A stretch of DNA of 64,000 nt from [Pasteurella] aerogenes (GTDB lineage: Bacteria > Pseudomonadota > Gammaproteobacteria > Enterobacterales > Pasteurellaceae): positions 1,798,001-1,862,000 of the forward strand of contig LR134362.1 of NCBI GenBank assembly GCA_900637275.1, written 5' to 3'. Positions 18,339 to 26,678 of the stretch are shown here, piece after piece. The translations under genes and the position numbers were made by a program. The stretch's first letter is position 1. Each line of letters starts with the position of its first letter. The notes below the pieces were generated by a model, which worked only from the letters and a program-made list of their open reading frames with translations, was not told where the DNA came from and ran no database searches.

Positions 18339-19569
18339 TGCGCGCTCTCCGACGTTTGATATTTGCTTGAACTACGAGGTAGTCGAATAACGGTGCAAAT
18401 AAGTTCGCAAACAAAATTGCTAGCATCATCCCTTCCGGATAGGCAGGGTTGACAACTCGAATTAACACACACATTACTCCGATCAAAATACCATACCACC
18501 ATTTACCTTTATTGGTGAAAGCAGCTGATACCGGATCCGTAGCCATAAAGAACATACCTAATGCAAAACCACCTAATACCATATGCCAATACCAAGGCAT
18601 AGCAAACAATGGATTTGTCGCTGAACCGATAGCGTTAAATAATGCCGATGTTGCGATCATACCGATCATTACACCTGCGATAATCCGCCAAGATGCAATA
18701 CGTGCAAATACGATAATAGCCGCACCGATTAACAATGCCAACGTTGAGGTTTCACCGATAGATCCCGGAATATTTCCTAAAAATGCATCCATCCATTGAA
18801 TTGGTTGACCAGTTGCCACGTGTTTTAATGCTGCTTCACCACCCATAGACCACTGAGATAATGGTGTTGCGCCAGAAAAACCGTCAGCTGCAGTCCACAC
18901 TAAATCACCCGAAATTTGAGCCGGATAAGCGAAAAATAAAAACGCACGACCCGCTAATGCTGGGTTCATAAAGTTTTTACCTACACCGCCAAAAACTTCT
19001 TTGGCAACAACCACACCGAAAGTAGTCGCTAATGCGGCTTGCCACAATGGCAATGTTGGTGGCACGATTAACGCTAACAAAATAGAAGTCACGAAGAAAC
19101 CTTCGTTAATTTCATGTTTACGCACCATCGCAAACAATACTTCCCAAAAACCGCCCACCAAGAATACAACCGCATAAATTGGCAAGAAGAAAATGGCACC
19201 TAAGACCATTTTAGCCAGCACACCGGCATCTTGTGACAGTAATCCGAGCATATTTGCTAAAGCAAAATGCCAATCATTGGCAACATTGGTTGCAACGTTT
19301 TGGGCAAAATCACCAACATTTAATGCCATTAATGATTGCGAACCGACGTTGAACATGCCATAGAACATTGCAGGGAACAACGCAAGCCATACCAACACCA
19401 TCATACGTTTTGAATCTAACGCATCACGAACGTGCGAGGCTTTACTTGTTACCGTACCCGGCGTATATAAGAAAGTGGCAGTTGCTTCATACAATGCAAA
19501 CCATTTTTCATATTTACCGCCCGGTAAAAATGCAGGTTCCATTTTCTCTAAAAGATGTTTCAAACCCAT
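18331..19569 (-). CDS. nqrB: Na+-NQR subunit B (covalent FMN, riboflavin site)
   Basis: This 412-residue membrane subunit carries the Na+ path and quinone-linked flavins. Thr235 in DGFSGATPLSQW is the covalent FMN site recognised by ApbE. Several hydrophobic helices run through residues 55-405. Start MGLKHLLEKMEPAF is family-typical, with an AAGGAAGG site in the end of nqrA. Confidence 0.98.
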   Translation of the reverse strand: MGLKHLLEKMEPAFLPGGKYEKWFALYEATATFLYTPGTVTSKASHVRDALDSKRMMVLVWLALFPAMFYGMFNVGSQSLMALNVGDFAQNVATNVANDWHFALANMLGLLSQDAGVLAKMVLGAIFFLPIYAVVFLVGGFWEVLFAMVRKHEINEGFFVTSILLALIVPPTLPLWQAALATTFGVVVAKEVFGGVGKNFMNPALAGRAFLFFAYPAQISGDLVWTAADGFSGATPLSQWSMGGEAALKHVATGQPIQWMDAFLGNIPGSIGETSTLALLIGAAIIVFARIASWRIIAGVMIGMIATSALFNAIGSATNPLFAMPWYWHMVLGGFALGMFFMATDPVSAAFTNKGKWWYGILIGVMCVLIRVVNPAYPEGMMLAILFANLFAPLFDYLVVQANIKRRRARNG

Positions 19570-19571
19570 TT

Positions 19572-20912
19572 TTAACCTTCCTTCTCGATCTTATCTAAAG
19601 CGGCACGAAGCATTGGACCATATTCGTTTTTACCCGGACAAACAAAGGTACAAAGCGCCAAATCTTCTTCGTCCAACTCTAAACAACCTAATGCTTGTGC
19701 GGAATCCGTATCGCCTGACGCTAAGTCACGCAATAACAACGTCGGAATAATGTCCAGCGGCATAATACGCTCATAAGCACCAATTGGTACCATAGCACGA
19801 TGTCCACCGTTCACCGCAGAAGTAAAGTTAAATAATTTGCTGCCGAAATGACCTAATACAGTACGGGTAATAGAGAATTTATCTGCACCCGGCATAATCC
19901 AACCGAGGAATTCTTTATCACGCCCTTCTGCAATCACAGAAACTTGCAATGCATAGCGTCCTAAATAATCGACAGGACCGACCGCTTTATGTCCATTTAA
20001 CACTGAACCTGAAATCACACGATTTTCACCGTCATTCAATTCGTTAGCAGTTAATTGGGAAAGGTTCGCACCAAGCACAGTACGCACTAAGCGTGGATTT
20101 TTCACTTGCGGACCGGCTAAAGAGACCACTCGACCGTTATAAAACTCACCGGTAGTAAATAATTTACCAATCGCAATCACATCTTGGTAATTAATATACC
20201 AAACGGATTTTTTCGCGCTGACCGGATCGATGAAATGAATATGCGTTCCACTTAATCCCGCCGGATGAGGACCGCTAAATTCATGCACTTCAACATTAGC
20301 AAGATCAACTGTCGGAATATTGCTATTACCGGCTTTACATAAATGTAATTTACCTTCATGTAAACGACTTAATACCGTTAATCCATAAATAAAATCTTGT
20401 CCATGTTCTTTTAACACGACCTCAGGATCCGCCGCTAATGGATTGGTATCCATTGCATTGATAAAAATTGAGGACGGAACAGCATCAACTGCGGCCACTT
20501 TACTAAATGGACGAGTACGAAGTGCGGTCCATAATCCTGAAGTTTGCAAGTTTTGACGAACTTGTTCTGAACTCAAGGTTTTTAATTCATCGGCAGTATA
20601 TTTGGCAAACGTGATTTGCTCATCACCTTCCACCTTAATTACCACAGATTGCAACACCCGCTTAGCACCACGATTAATCGCAGTTACAGTACCGCTGGCA
20701 GGCGCGGTAAATAAAACGCCCGGATTCTTTTTATCTTCAAAAAGTACCTGACCTTTTTTCACCACATCACCTTCGCGCACCTTCATCGAAGGACGCATAC
20801 CCACATACTCTTCACCAAGCAAAGCAACTTCGGTAATCGCATTACCGTTATGGATTACTTGTTCTGGTTTTCCCGAAATAGGAAGATCCAATCCTTTTTT
20901 AATCGTAATCAT
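19572..20912 (-). CDS. nqrA: Na+-NQR subunit A
   Basis: This 446-residue cytoplasmic subunit is the first gene of the operon. I chose ATG at 20912 (MITIKKGLDLPISGKPEQVI), which matches the family. The open frame continues 34 codons upstream through an inverted repeat and has no family match there. No clear Shine-Dalgarno precedes this ATG (GTAGTGCAAACAAT), which is odd for an abundant complex. The Cys-containing LCTFVCPGKNEYG lies near the C-terminus. One uptake core is at 20520-20528. Confidence 0.96.
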   Translation of the reverse strand: MITIKKGLDLPISGKPEQVIHNGNAITEVALLGEEYVGMRPSMKVREGDVVKKGQVLFEDKKNPGVLFTAPASGTVTAINRGAKRVLQSVVIKVEGDEQITFAKYTADELKTLSSEQVRQNLQTSGLWTALRTRPFSKVAAVDAVPSSIFINAMDTNPLAADPEVVLKEHGQDFIYGLTVLSRLHEGKLHLCKAGNSNIPTVDLANVEVHEFSGPHPAGLSGTHIHFIDPVSAKKSVWYINYQDVIAIGKLFTTGEFYNGRVVSLAGPQVKNPRLVRTVLGANLSQLTANELNDGENRVISGSVLNGHKAVGPVDYLGRYALQVSVIAEGRDKEFLGWIMPGADKFSITRTVLGHFGSKLFNFTSAVNGGHRAMVPIGAYERIMPLDIIPTLLLRDLASGDTDSAQALGCLELDEEDLALCTFVCPGKNEYGPMLRAALDKIEKEG

Positions 20913-20948
20913 ATTGTTTGCACTACTTTTCGTTAGATTAAAAATATA

Positions 20949-20977
20949 GTTACCGCAACAATAAATATTGCGGTAAC
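20949..20977 (-). promoter_or_regulatory. Inverted repeat in the nqrA leader
   Basis: A perfect 10-bp inverted repeat, GTTACCGCAA (20949-20958) and TTGCGGTAAC (20968-20977), has a 9-base loop. It ends about 37 bp before the nqrA start codon. On the nqr transcript it is followed by TATATTTTTAAT. It could be an attenuator, a protein-binding operator or a 5' stabilising stem; the sequence alone does not decide. Confidence 0.6.
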
Positions 20978-21186
20978 CTCGTCTTGAGTAATGATTTTTG
21001 AAATGTAAGCGCAAACAACGCGCTATTTCGCCATCATATAAAATTAAAACTCAAATTCGGTTTACAATGCCCCGTTTACCATCACGACAAACTGCATCGT
21101 TAAATTTTTGATAAAAAATTAGCAACTCATTTTAACCAAATAATAACGTTCACGCCACTTTATGAGGTAGCTTTTCTGTCTTTTTG

Positions 21187-21210
21187 CACAAAAAAAGCCA
21201 TTTTTTTGTG
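21187..21210 (-). terminator. Probable bolA terminator
   Basis: The 10-bp perfect stem CACAAAAAAA/TTTTTTTGTG has a four-base loop (GCCA on the plus strand). It lies 65 bp past the bolA stop. The stem is AU-rich, so efficiency is uncertain, but the A-tract/T-tract form suits a rho-independent terminator. Confidence 0.5.
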
Positions 21211-21274
21211 GTAAATCAATTTTTAAAATGCGTAAAAAATGAATTTCCTGATAAATAAGTATCGAATTGCTTGT

Positions 21275-21586
21275 TTAGTGACCTACCCCAAGACAATTGG
21301 TAGAACGCGGAATTTGTTGCCCCAATTTAGTCCATTCCGCCTTTGTATATAAGTGCAATGCCAAAGCATGAATACCTTGCTGCAAATCTTGTGCCAACAA
21401 TTGGTAAATTTGACGATGACGTCCAACTTTACTCACACCTTCAAAGTGATCACTTACTAACACGATTTTAAAATGTGATTCTGCACCGCGCCCGGAGCTA
21501 TGTAAATGGCTTTCATTTTCTACCGCTACAAAGTGCGGTTGAAATTCTTGTAATAATCGATTTTCCAATTCCTGTTGTTTTGACAT
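21275..21586 (-). CDS. bolA: BolA family protein
   Basis: This 103-residue protein is a small KH-like fold that partners monothiol glutaredoxins in Fe-S handling and affects morphology in E. coli. ESHFKIVLVSDHFEG and GIHALALHLYTKAEW are the family core, with the conserved His ligand region. It ends in CLGVGH. It is divergent from yajG, which is the bolA neighbour in E. coli also. One uptake core lies at 21531-21539. Confidence 0.95.
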   Translation of the reverse strand: MSKQQELENRLLQEFQPHFVAVENESHLHSSGRGAESHFKIVLVSDHFEGVSKVGRHRQIYQLLAQDLQQGIHALALHLYTKAEWTKLGQQIPRSTNCLGVGH

Positions 21587-21700
21587 AATGTCCTCCTATT
21601 TCCCAATCATTAAAAAATTTCCCCTAATTCAAGAGGGAAAGGCTATACATTCTGCCTGAAGTTTGCAAGAATACATAAATAAATTTTCAGGGAGGTTTCT

Positions 21701-22297
21701 ATGAACTTAACAAAAAAACTATCTTTCGTTGCCACCATGGCAGCCGCCACCTTGCTCGCTGCTTGCCAAAGCCAACCGAGCAACACACTTTATTTTACTC
21801 CAGCGCCGGCGACGGGCAAATTTAATACAGCCAACCAAAATATCGTATTAAACGTTTCCACCCGCGATAACCGTGCGCAACCGGAAATTTCCAGTTATGT
21901 GTATAACGAACAACTGTTGAAACTCAATTCTGCGCCACAAGTAACACAATTATTTGATCAAATCGTCAAACAGGACTTAAACGCCAAAGGCTTCCGTGTC
22001 GGTACACCGTCCTCTTCCAATACCAACGTAATTGTCAATGTGAACGATTTCTACGCCAAAGTAGAATCCGGCAATTTGCGTCACAAAATCAATGCTGCCA
22101 TCCAACTGGATATCCAAGTCCAGGGAGCAAAAGGGCAATATACCAAGAAAATTGCCGCCACCCGAATGCAAGAAGGCGCGTTTAGCGCAAATAATGCCGA
22201 TATTCATAAAGTCTTGAACCAAACATTGGCAGAAGTGACCCAAGCCATCTATCAAGATCAAGAAATTCCGGCGGCAATTCATCAATATTCCAACTAA
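21701..22297 (+). CDS. yajG: YajG family lipoprotein
   Basis: This 198-residue lipoprotein of unknown function has a signal peptide with lipobox LLAAC (Cys about 22). After a Thr/Asn/Pro-rich stretch, the body has the YajG pattern (VLNVSTRDNR, ASSYVY-like segment, INAAIQLDIQVQG). GGGAGG lies 8 bp before the ATG. The pairing with divergent bolA matches E. coli, which supports the name. A clean terminator follows. Confidence 0.88.
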   Translation: MNLTKKLSFVATMAAATLLAACQSQPSNTLYFTPAPATGKFNTANQNIVLNVSTRDNRAQPEISSYVYNEQLLKLNSAPQVTQLFDQIVKQDLNAKGFRVGTPSSSNTNVIVNVNDFYAKVESGNLRHKINAAIQLDIQVQGAKGQYTKKIAATRMQEGAFSANNADIHKVLNQTLAEVTQAIYQDQEIPAAIHQYSN

Positions 22298-22322
22298 ATA
22301 CACGGAATATTACCACACACCC

Positions 22323-22355
22323 AAATGCGCTAACGATTCAAAAAGCGCATTTTTT
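22323..22355 (+). terminator. Terminator after yajG
   Basis: A 9-bp stem AAATGCGCT/AGCGCATTT with a 12-base loop is followed by TTTTTT. It lies 25 bp past the yajG stop on the plus strand. Confidence 0.85.
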
Positions 22356-22358
22356 ATC

Positions 22359-22400
22359 ACCGCACTTTTTCTGGCTTAACCAATTCCATCAAAGTGCGGT
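22359..22400. repeat. Inverted pair of uptake signal sequences
   Basis: ACCGCACTT (22359-22367) and AAGTGCGGT (22392-22400) lie between the convergent yajG and HAD phosphatase genes. The second copy is followed by CATTTTTT. It probably serves as an additional terminator. Confidence 0.85.
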
Positions 22401-22420
22401 CATTTTTTCTTACGTTTTTC

Positions 22421-23236
22421 TTATGCCTCAATTAATCCGCATTGCACTAAAAAATGATAAACCCCATCATTTTCCACGGAATCTGCAACATAATCTGCCA
22501 CTTGTTTGACTTTATCTTGGGCATTTCCCATCGCCACTCCAACGCCAACGTGCGTCAACATTTCAATATCATTCAACCCATCGCCGAACGCCATCACATT
22601 TTCCATTGATAATCCCAAATGAGTCGCCGCAATTTCAATCCCACGCGCTTTTGAGCCTTGTCCATCAAACACATCTACGGAATTCGGATGCCAACGCACT
22701 ACACTCAACCCCTCTAAAATCGCCGACTGGGCAATCAATGCATCTTGCTCTTGTGCATAAAAAGGCAGAATTTGATAGACATCATGCTGTTTAAAATAGG
22801 TTTTATCCACGGAATAATCTGTGGTGATCACATCAAATGCCTCACGCAACATCGGTGTCCGTTCAGAAACAAACACCCGCTCATTAGTCACAAAAGCATA
22901 AGCAATTTGATGCTGATCCAAAAATTCCACAATAGTCGCAATACGCGCTTTCGGCAACGGAAATTTGGCAAGCGTCTGCCCTTGATAAACAACCGATTGT
23001 CCATTCATAGTAACAAATAACTCGACGCCCGCTTGCGCAATGGCATGATCCAATTTTTTCGGAAAGGTCGCCCGCGCCCGCCCACTGGCAATGGCGACAA
23101 TGATCCCATTTGCCCGCAATTTTTTAAATAACTCCACAACCTTCTCAGATAAATGATCTTTATCCTTCATAAACAAGGTTTCATCAATATCAAAAAACAC
23201 CATTTTAATTTGTTGGCGCAAGTTAGGGACGTTCAT
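22421..23236 (-). CDS. Cof-type HAD-superfamily phosphatase
   Basis: This 271-residue phosphatase has the HAD nucleophile motif FFDIDETLF, Ser/Thr motif IASGRARA, a Lys region, and motif IV GDGLNDIEML with VGVGVAMGNA, marking the Cof/class IIB type. Members act on sugar phosphates, pyridoxal phosphate or FMN; the substrate cannot be told from sequence. I chose ATG at 23236 (MNVPNLRQ), six codons inside the longest frame, since AAGGA precedes it. Confidence 0.9.
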   Translation of the reverse strand: MNVPNLRQQIKMVFFDIDETLFMKDKDHLSEKVVELFKKLRANGIIVAIASGRARATFPKKLDHAIAQAGVELFVTMNGQSVVYQGQTLAKFPLPKARIATIVEFLDQHQIAYAFVTNERVFVSERTPMLREAFDVITTDYSVDKTYFKQHDVYQILPFYAQEQDALIAQSAILEGLSVVRWHPNSVDVFDGQGSKARGIEIAATHLGLSMENVMAFGDGLNDIEMLTHVGVGVAMGNAQDKVKQVADYVADSVENDGVYHFLVQCGLIEA

Positions 23237-23279
23237 TTCTTTTCCTTCTTTCATTAAAAATCGACAAAAATTTTATCAT

Positions 23280-23301
23280 TTTTGCGATCTGGTGCAAAAA
23301 A
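23280..23301 (+). promoter_or_regulatory. CRP-S-like competence site upstream of comF
   Basis: TTTTGCGATCT followed by GGTGCAAAAAA. The left half is a perfect match to the TTTTGCGATC half of the Pasteurellaceae CRP-S (Sxy-dependent) site. The right half keeps only about 6 of 11 positions. It lies about 98 bp before the comF ATG, a suitable place. It is assigned by half-site match plus gene identity. Confidence 0.5.
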
Positions 23302-23387
23302 ATAAAACACAAAACCAACAAAGATTTTATACCTCACCCTGAACTCGCTACACTCTCTTTAAAGTGCGGTCAAAAAAATGGAAGAAA

Positions 23388-24071
23388 ATGAACTGGTTCG
23401 GAGTACGTTGCGTACAATGCCAACAAAAATTAGCGATTCCCTCACATCATCTGTGCAGCAATTGTTATCGCGCCATTCAACGTTTTCATTATTGCGGATA
23501 TTGTGGCGCCGCACTTTCCGCATATGCTCGTTATTGTGGAAATTGTTTACGCCAACCACCGCACTGGGATCAATTGGTGATCGCAGGTCATTATAGCGAA
23601 CCACTGTCCGATTTAATTCATCGCTTTAAGTTTCAACGTCAATTTTGGCTGGATCACGCCTTGGCGCGCTTAATGTTGCTGGCAATTTATGATGCCCGAC
23701 GACATTATGGATTAACCCGACCGGAAGTCATTATTCCCGTCCCGCTACATCATTTACGCCAATGGCAACGTGGCTATAATCAAGCAGCGCTCATCGCCAA
23801 CGTGCTTGCCAAAAAATTGCGCATCCCCGTTGATCATCAATTTATTCAACGCCAAAAATTTACCAAAACACAACGCGGATTAAGCGCCAAAGATCGGCGT
23901 AACAACTTAAAAAATGCCTTTCAAATTAATGCAAAAAATGACCGCACTTATCATAGCATCGCCTTGATTGATGATGTGATCACCACTGGCTCAACCTTAA
24001 ACGAAATCGCCTTATTACTCAAAAAAGCCGGCGTAGTGCATATTCAAGTTTGGGGTATCGCAAAAACTTAA
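23388..24071 (+). CDS. comF: Competence protein ComF (phosphoribosyltransferase-like)
   Basis: This 227-residue protein is needed for transformation, probably in moving DNA into the cytoplasm. The N-terminus has zinc-type cysteine pairs (CVQCQ, CSNC, CGYCG, CGNC). The C-terminal phosphoribosyltransferase fold has LIDDVITTGSTLNE and PVPLHHLRQWQRGYNQA. I chose ATG at 23388 (MNWFGVRCVQC) after GGAAG; the longer frame starts at a GTG inside an uptake sequence. The comABCDE genes that precede comF in H. influenzae are not adjacent. nfuA follows, as yhgI follows yhgH in E. coli. Confidence 0.94.
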   Translation: MNWFGVRCVQCQQKLAIPSHHLCSNCYRAIQRFHYCGYCGAALSAYARYCGNCLRQPPHWDQLVIAGHYSEPLSDLIHRFKFQRQFWLDHALARLMLLAIYDARRHYGLTRPEVIIPVPLHHLRQWQRGYNQAALIANVLAKKLRIPVDHQFIQRQKFTKTQRGLSAKDRRNNLKNAFQINAKNDRTYHSIALIDDVITTGSTLNEIALLLKKAGVVHIQVWGIAKT

Positions 24072-24182
24072 CCCATTGTTTTTATATGGGAAATTTATAT
24101 AATTAAAATAAAAGTGGAAAAAAAGCCACGCAAAGAGTATGATTTCCGACAAGGTTACTCAAGTATTAATGTGGGAAAAACT

Positions 24183-24764
24183 ATGCAAATTACTATTTCA
24201 GAGGCGGCGCAAGCCCATTTTCGTAAACTACTCGATCAACAAGAAACCGGTACCAATATTCGCGTATTTGTGGTAAACCCCGGCACACCAAAAGCAGAGT
24301 GCGGCGTATCCTATTGCCCGCCAAATGCGGTAGAAACGACTGATACCGAAATGAAATATGCGACTTTTTCAGCTTTTGTTGATGAAATCAGCTTGCCATT
24401 TTTGGAAGACGCAGAAATCGACTATGTTACCGAAGAATTGGGATCACAATTAACCCTCAAAGCACCTAATGCCAAAATGCGCAAAGTGGCGGATGATGCG
24501 CCATTAATTGAACGGGTAGAATATGTGATCCAAAGCCAAATTAACCCGCAATTAGCCGGACACGGTGGCCACATTACTTTATTAGAAATCACCGAAGATG
24601 GTTATGCGATTTTGCAATTCGGTGGTGGTTGCAATGGTTGCTCAATGGTTGATGTGACCTTAAAAGACGGGATAGAAAAACAATTAGTGAGCCTATTCCC
24701 AGAGGAATTAAAGGGTGCCAAAGATATTACCGAACATCAACGCGGCGAACATTCTTACTATTAA
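24183..24764 (+). CDS. nfuA: Fe-S cluster carrier NfuA
   Basis: This 193-residue scaffold/carrier delivers 4Fe-4S clusters under stress. It has an N-terminal degenerate A-type domain (MQITISEAAQAHFRKLL ... SYCPPNAVE) and a C-terminal Nfu domain with cluster cysteines in GGGCNGCSMVDVTLK. The start at 24183 matches E. coli NfuA; the frame extends 23 codons further without family match. It probably shares the comF transcript (111-bp gap). Confidence 0.96.
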   Translation: MQITISEAAQAHFRKLLDQQETGTNIRVFVVNPGTPKAECGVSYCPPNAVETTDTEMKYATFSAFVDEISLPFLEDAEIDYVTEELGSQLTLKAPNAKMRKVADDAPLIERVEYVIQSQINPQLAGHGGHITLLEITEDGYAILQFGGGCNGCSMVDVTLKDGIEKQLVSLFPEELKGAKDITEHQRGEHSYY

Positions 24765-24765
24765 A

Positions 24766-24795
24766 CAAAAAAATCCCATACTTAGGTATGGGATT
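24766..24795. terminator. Terminator overlapping the paeA stop codon
   Basis: A perfect 10-bp stem (arms 24772-24781 and 24786-24795) with loop TTAG is followed on the minus strand by TTTTTTTG. The paeA stop codon (24782-24784) is in the loop, so the hairpin includes the last sense codons. On the plus strand the T-run is weak, but it can still serve nfuA. Confidence 0.8.
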
Positions 24796-26104
24796 GTTCT
24801 ATTTCGCTTGGCGCCAAGTCCGTTCTTAAAGATACCATCAATTGATCGATTTTAAAATTCTCCGTATCAATGATTTCAAATTTATACCGATCATACAGCA
24901 CAAAATCCGTTTTCTTCGGAATCTTGCGCAGCATATACATCATAAATCCGCCGATGGTTTCGTAATTTTCCGCGTCAGGAAATTGCTCGATCCCCAAGGC
25001 ACGCATTACATCCTCCAGTGGCGTCGCTCCGTCCACCAACCAAGAACTTTCGTCACGCTGAATAATTTGTTCTTCTTCGCTGGAAACCAATTCTCCCATG
25101 ACAATGCTCATCACATCATTTAAGGTCACAATCCCCACCACCAACGCATATTCATTGACAATCACGGCGAAATCTTCGCCAGATGACTTAAATAATTCCA
25201 ACACCTCATACAATGACAAGGTATCCGGAATAAAAAGCGCCTTGCGTAAAATACGTTGATCCGTTAAAGGCACATGATGCTCTTCTTGCAAATACAAGGT
25301 TAACAAGGAATGCGACTCCACATAACCTAAAATTTTATCCAACCCATTATCGCAAATCAAAAATTTGGAATGCGGATTATGTTTGATAATCGTCAAAACT
25401 TCTTCGCGATTAAAAGTGCGGTCTAAAAAAACAATGTTTTCACGCGTTGTCATCGTCGAAGTAACCGTGCGTTGCTGCATATCAAAAATATTTTCGATCA
25501 AATAATGTTCTTGCGCTTTTAACACACCCGCTTCCGCCCCGGCATCCACCATCGCCACAATATCCGCTGATGTCATATTATCTTCACGTACCGTCGAAAT
25601 TTTAAACAAGCGAAATAATGCATTGGCAATCGTATCAAATAACCATACCAAAGGTTTAAACACAAAAATACAAAAAGTCATAATCCGCACGGTACGCAGC
25701 GCAGTACGTTCCGGATTGGTCATCGCCACCCGTTTCGGCATCAAATCAGCAAATAAAATAAACGCCATGGTCACCAAAATAAAAGATAACCAAGATGCCG
25801 CCATTTCCAACCATTGCGCTGACGTATATCCGGATAACACGCGTTGCAAATAAGGACGGATAGCGCTTTCGCCGATAATCCCGCCCAAAATCGCCACCAT
25901 ATTCAAGCCAATTTGTACCACGGTAATAAAACGTCCTGGATGCTGTTGTAATTCCAACACCAATTTCGCTCGTTCATCCCCATCATTAGCGAGATTTTGC
26001 AGTTTCAGTTTCCTCGCTCCCGCCAATGAAATTTCAGCGGAAGACACTACCGCACTGATAATGATCAGCGCAATAATGCTCAACACAGCCTCAAATAATC
26101 CCAT
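24782..26104 (-). CDS. paeA: CNNM-family membrane protein PaeA (YtfL)
   Basis: This 440-residue inner-membrane protein has an N-terminal DUF21 (CNNM) domain with about four helices (residues 1-200; SSAEISLAGARKLKL), a tandem CBS pair (about 205-330) and a C-terminal CorC/HlyC domain (about 350-425). The match to E. coli YtfL/PaeA, linked to cadaverine/putrescine tolerance, runs over the full length (FADLMPKR, NYETIGGFMMYMLRKIPK). Exact substrate here is inferred from the homologue. One uptake core is at 25413-25421. Confidence 0.88.
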   Translation of the reverse strand: MGLFEAVLSIIALIIISAVVSSAEISLAGARKLKLQNLANDGDERAKLVLELQQHPGRFITVVQIGLNMVAILGGIIGESAIRPYLQRVLSGYTSAQWLEMAASWLSFILVTMAFILFADLMPKRVAMTNPERTALRTVRIMTFCIFVFKPLVWLFDTIANALFRLFKISTVREDNMTSADIVAMVDAGAEAGVLKAQEHYLIENIFDMQQRTVTSTMTTRENIVFLDRTFNREEVLTIIKHNPHSKFLICDNGLDKILGYVESHSLLTLYLQEEHHVPLTDQRILRKALFIPDTLSLYEVLELFKSSGEDFAVIVNEYALVVGIVTLNDVMSIVMGELVSSEEEQIIQRDESSWLVDGATPLEDVMRALGIEQFPDAENYETIGGFMMYMLRKIPKKTDFVLYDRYKFEIIDTENFKIDQLMVSLRTDLAPSEIEQSHT

Positions 26105-26115
26105 AAAAAATCCTA

Positions 26116-26646
26116 TTAGACGTTCTCACTATCAAACCAACCCCGGACAAATTGCACCGAGAAAAACAGCGTAATTAACAAACAGAAATACAATACATAC
26201 GCCAAAATTGGATGAGAACGCCCTTCTTCCAATGTCACTTCACGCATCGAGGTCGCATTACGGAATTCATCAAACATCACAATTCGCCAACCATAGTATT
26301 TCACTTCTACAAGTTTATGATCGCCGGCAAAACTTGCTGCTTTTGCTTGTAAATCTGCCGAACCGAATTTGAAATAAAATGGAAAACCCCAGCGCGTATC
26401 TTCATTACGATACACCATCACATTTTGCTCATTCGGTTTTTGTGTATAAATATAGTACACATCCCGCGTTGGACCATCTGCCGGATTGGCTTTGGTAATC
26501 GGTCCGTCTTTATCCACTCGTTTTACTTCAACGCCGGTCACATTCGTAACTTCATAATTTGGCGTCACATAATTCACCACGCCAAATAACACCACGTGAA
26601 CTAATAACGCCACCGCTAAAAAGAAATATTTTAAAACCTTCCGCAT
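26116..26646 (-). CDS. DUF1523 family membrane protein
   Basis: This 176-residue protein of unknown function has an N-terminal hydrophobic helix (about 5-24), a predicted periplasmic domain with repeated Tyr/Trp/Arg (GWRIVMFDEFRNATSM) and a C-terminal helix (about 145-165). ATG at 26646 follows AGGAG; eight extra upstream codons are rejected. It is 11 bp from paeA and 32 bp from ycfH on the same strand, so probably in one transcript. I recognise only the DUF. Confidence 0.8.
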   Translation of the reverse strand: MRKVLKYFFLAVALLVHVVLFGVVNYVTPNYEVTNVTGVEVKRVDKDGPITKANPADGPTRDVYYIYTQKPNEQNVMVYRNEDTRWGFPFYFKFGSADLQAKAASFAGDHKLVEVKYYGWRIVMFDEFRNATSMREVTLEEGRSHPILAYVLYFCLLITLFFSVQFVRGWFDSENV

Positions 26647-26678
26647 TTTTATTCTCCTATCAAGCAACAATGCTTATG

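Larger units (their letters stand above)
20913..21274 (-). other. nqr leader and bolA-nqrA gap
   Basis: This 362-bp gap holds no credible gene. It contains two inverted repeats, described separately (20949-20977 and 21187-21210), and a shorter AGCGC/GCGCT repeat near 21018-21035. I could not assign a promoter with a good -35 and -10 pair, although nqrA must have one here. Confidence 0.5.

Noticed and set aside
20913..21014. 34-codon upstream extension of nqrA
   Set aside because: It runs through an inverted repeat and has no family match; the ATG at 20912 gives the standard NqrA start.
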